Below are positions 13,532-13,761 of a stretch of DNA of 13,761 nucleotides, piece after piece. Position 1 is the stretch's first letter. Each line of letters begins with the position of its first letter. The position numbers and the translations under genes are program-made. Source of the stretch: Pseudobdellovibrionaceae bacterium (GTDB taxonomy: Bacteria > Bdellovibrionota > Bdellovibrionia > Bdellovibrionales > Bdellovibrionaceae); contig CANCBY010000046.1 of assembly GCA_947374445.1 (NCBI GenBank), positions 1 through 13,761 of the forward strand, read 5' to 3'. The notes under the pieces are model-generated. The model searched no databases. It was given only the letters and a program-made list of their open reading frames with translations, and had not been told where the DNA came from.

Positions 13532-13761
13532 ATGAGTCAAAAACTACAGCCCGTCAGAGGCACCCAAGATCTTCTCCCTGAGATTTCAAAATCTTTCCGT
13601 GCCATCGATAGCCTCGCTTTTGCAACAGCTGAGCTTTTTGGTTATCAGGAGATTGCGACGCCGATATTTGAGTTTTCAGATGTGTTTCATCGCACACTTG
13701 GCGAAACTTCTGACGCTGTCACCAAAGAGACTTACACTTTTACTGACCGCGGTGGTGAAGA
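13532..13761 (+). CDS. hisS: Histidyl-tRNA synthetase, N-terminal part (continues past window)
   Basis: Cytoplasmic class II aminoacyl-tRNA synthetase that charges tRNA-His. 76 codons are visible. They show the HisRS opening: LQPVRGTQDLLP (motif near the N-terminus), FGYQEIATPIFEFSDVF (motif 1 region, with P in ATPIFE) and RTLGETSDAVTKETYTFTDRGGE, which is the conserved stretch before motif 2. The ATG at 13532 gives MSQKLQPVRGTQD, the usual HisRS N-terminal length. The gene is divergent from the DUF3299 gene and unrelated to it in function. Confidence 0.95.
   Translation, partial: MSQKLQPVRGTQDLLPEISKSFRAIDSLAFATAELFGYQEIATPIFEFSDVFHRTLGETSDAVTKETYTFTDRGGE

Noticed and set aside
1..13761. 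Mobile elements, phage genes, CRISPR arrays, tRNA or rRNA genes.
   Set aside because: No transposase or integrase, regularly spaced repeats, or tRNA/rRNA-like stretches were seen by eye; gaps between genes are all short (longest 217 bp, at 4495-4711).

Overview
The window looks like chromosomal DNA of a Gram-negative, diderm bacterium. It carries TonB/ExbB/ExbD, an outer-membrane TonB-dependent receptor, MacB/FtsX-type ABC genes and several exported proteins. The plug-sequence style of the receptor and the pairing of a FecR-domain protein with a class III cyclase suggest a Bdellovibrio-like or myxobacteria-like lineage. That assignment is an inference; no marker here fixes the taxon. I saw no tRNA, rRNA, CRISPR array, insertion sequence or phage gene.

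Layout. (A) 1-3842, minus strand: a compact operon exbB-exbD-tonB-TonB-dependent receptor. The genes are 5 bp apart or overlap by 4 bp, and the receptor runs off the left edge. A good sigma70-type promoter (3851-3880) ends so close to the exbB ATG that the mRNA may be leaderless. (B) 3882-5045: a minus-strand gene for an exported DUF3465 protein with its own terminator, then a divergent small plus-strand gene for a 78-residue exported Thr/Ala/Lys-rich protein. The region between them holds a repeat element and a 17-bp palindrome touching the Shine-Dalgarno sequence. A strong bidirectional terminator (5005-5045) is shared with greB. (C) 5044-5520, minus: greB, a transcript-cleavage factor. (D) 5599-11037, plus: a tightly packed four-gene operon. 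It encodes a membrane-anchored FecR-domain protein with Ig/Fn3-like repeats, a Cache-HAMP-class III adenylate cyclase, a PilZ-like small protein without the usual c-di-GMP motif, and a receiver-like protein with Glu at the phospho-acceptor position fused to TPR-like helices. (E) 11034-13483, minus: ABC permease, ABC ATPase and a DUF3299 protein. The permease stop overlaps, tail to tail, the last gene of D. (F) 13532-end, plus: the first 76 codons of hisS (histidyl-tRNA synthetase), divergent from the DUF3299 gene.

How the genes work together. Block A is a self-contained outer-membrane import module: ExbB/ExbD use the proton gradient to energise TonB, which drives the co-encoded receptor. Block D reads as an envelope-to-cAMP signalling unit: an envelope protein and a periplasmic Cache sensor feed a cyclase with a complete active site, with two probable cytoplasmic adaptor proteins behind it. 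I regard block D as the best candidate in the window for an undescribed system. Block E is a MacB/LolD-like transporter with a DUF3299 partner and unknown substrate, possibly a metal.
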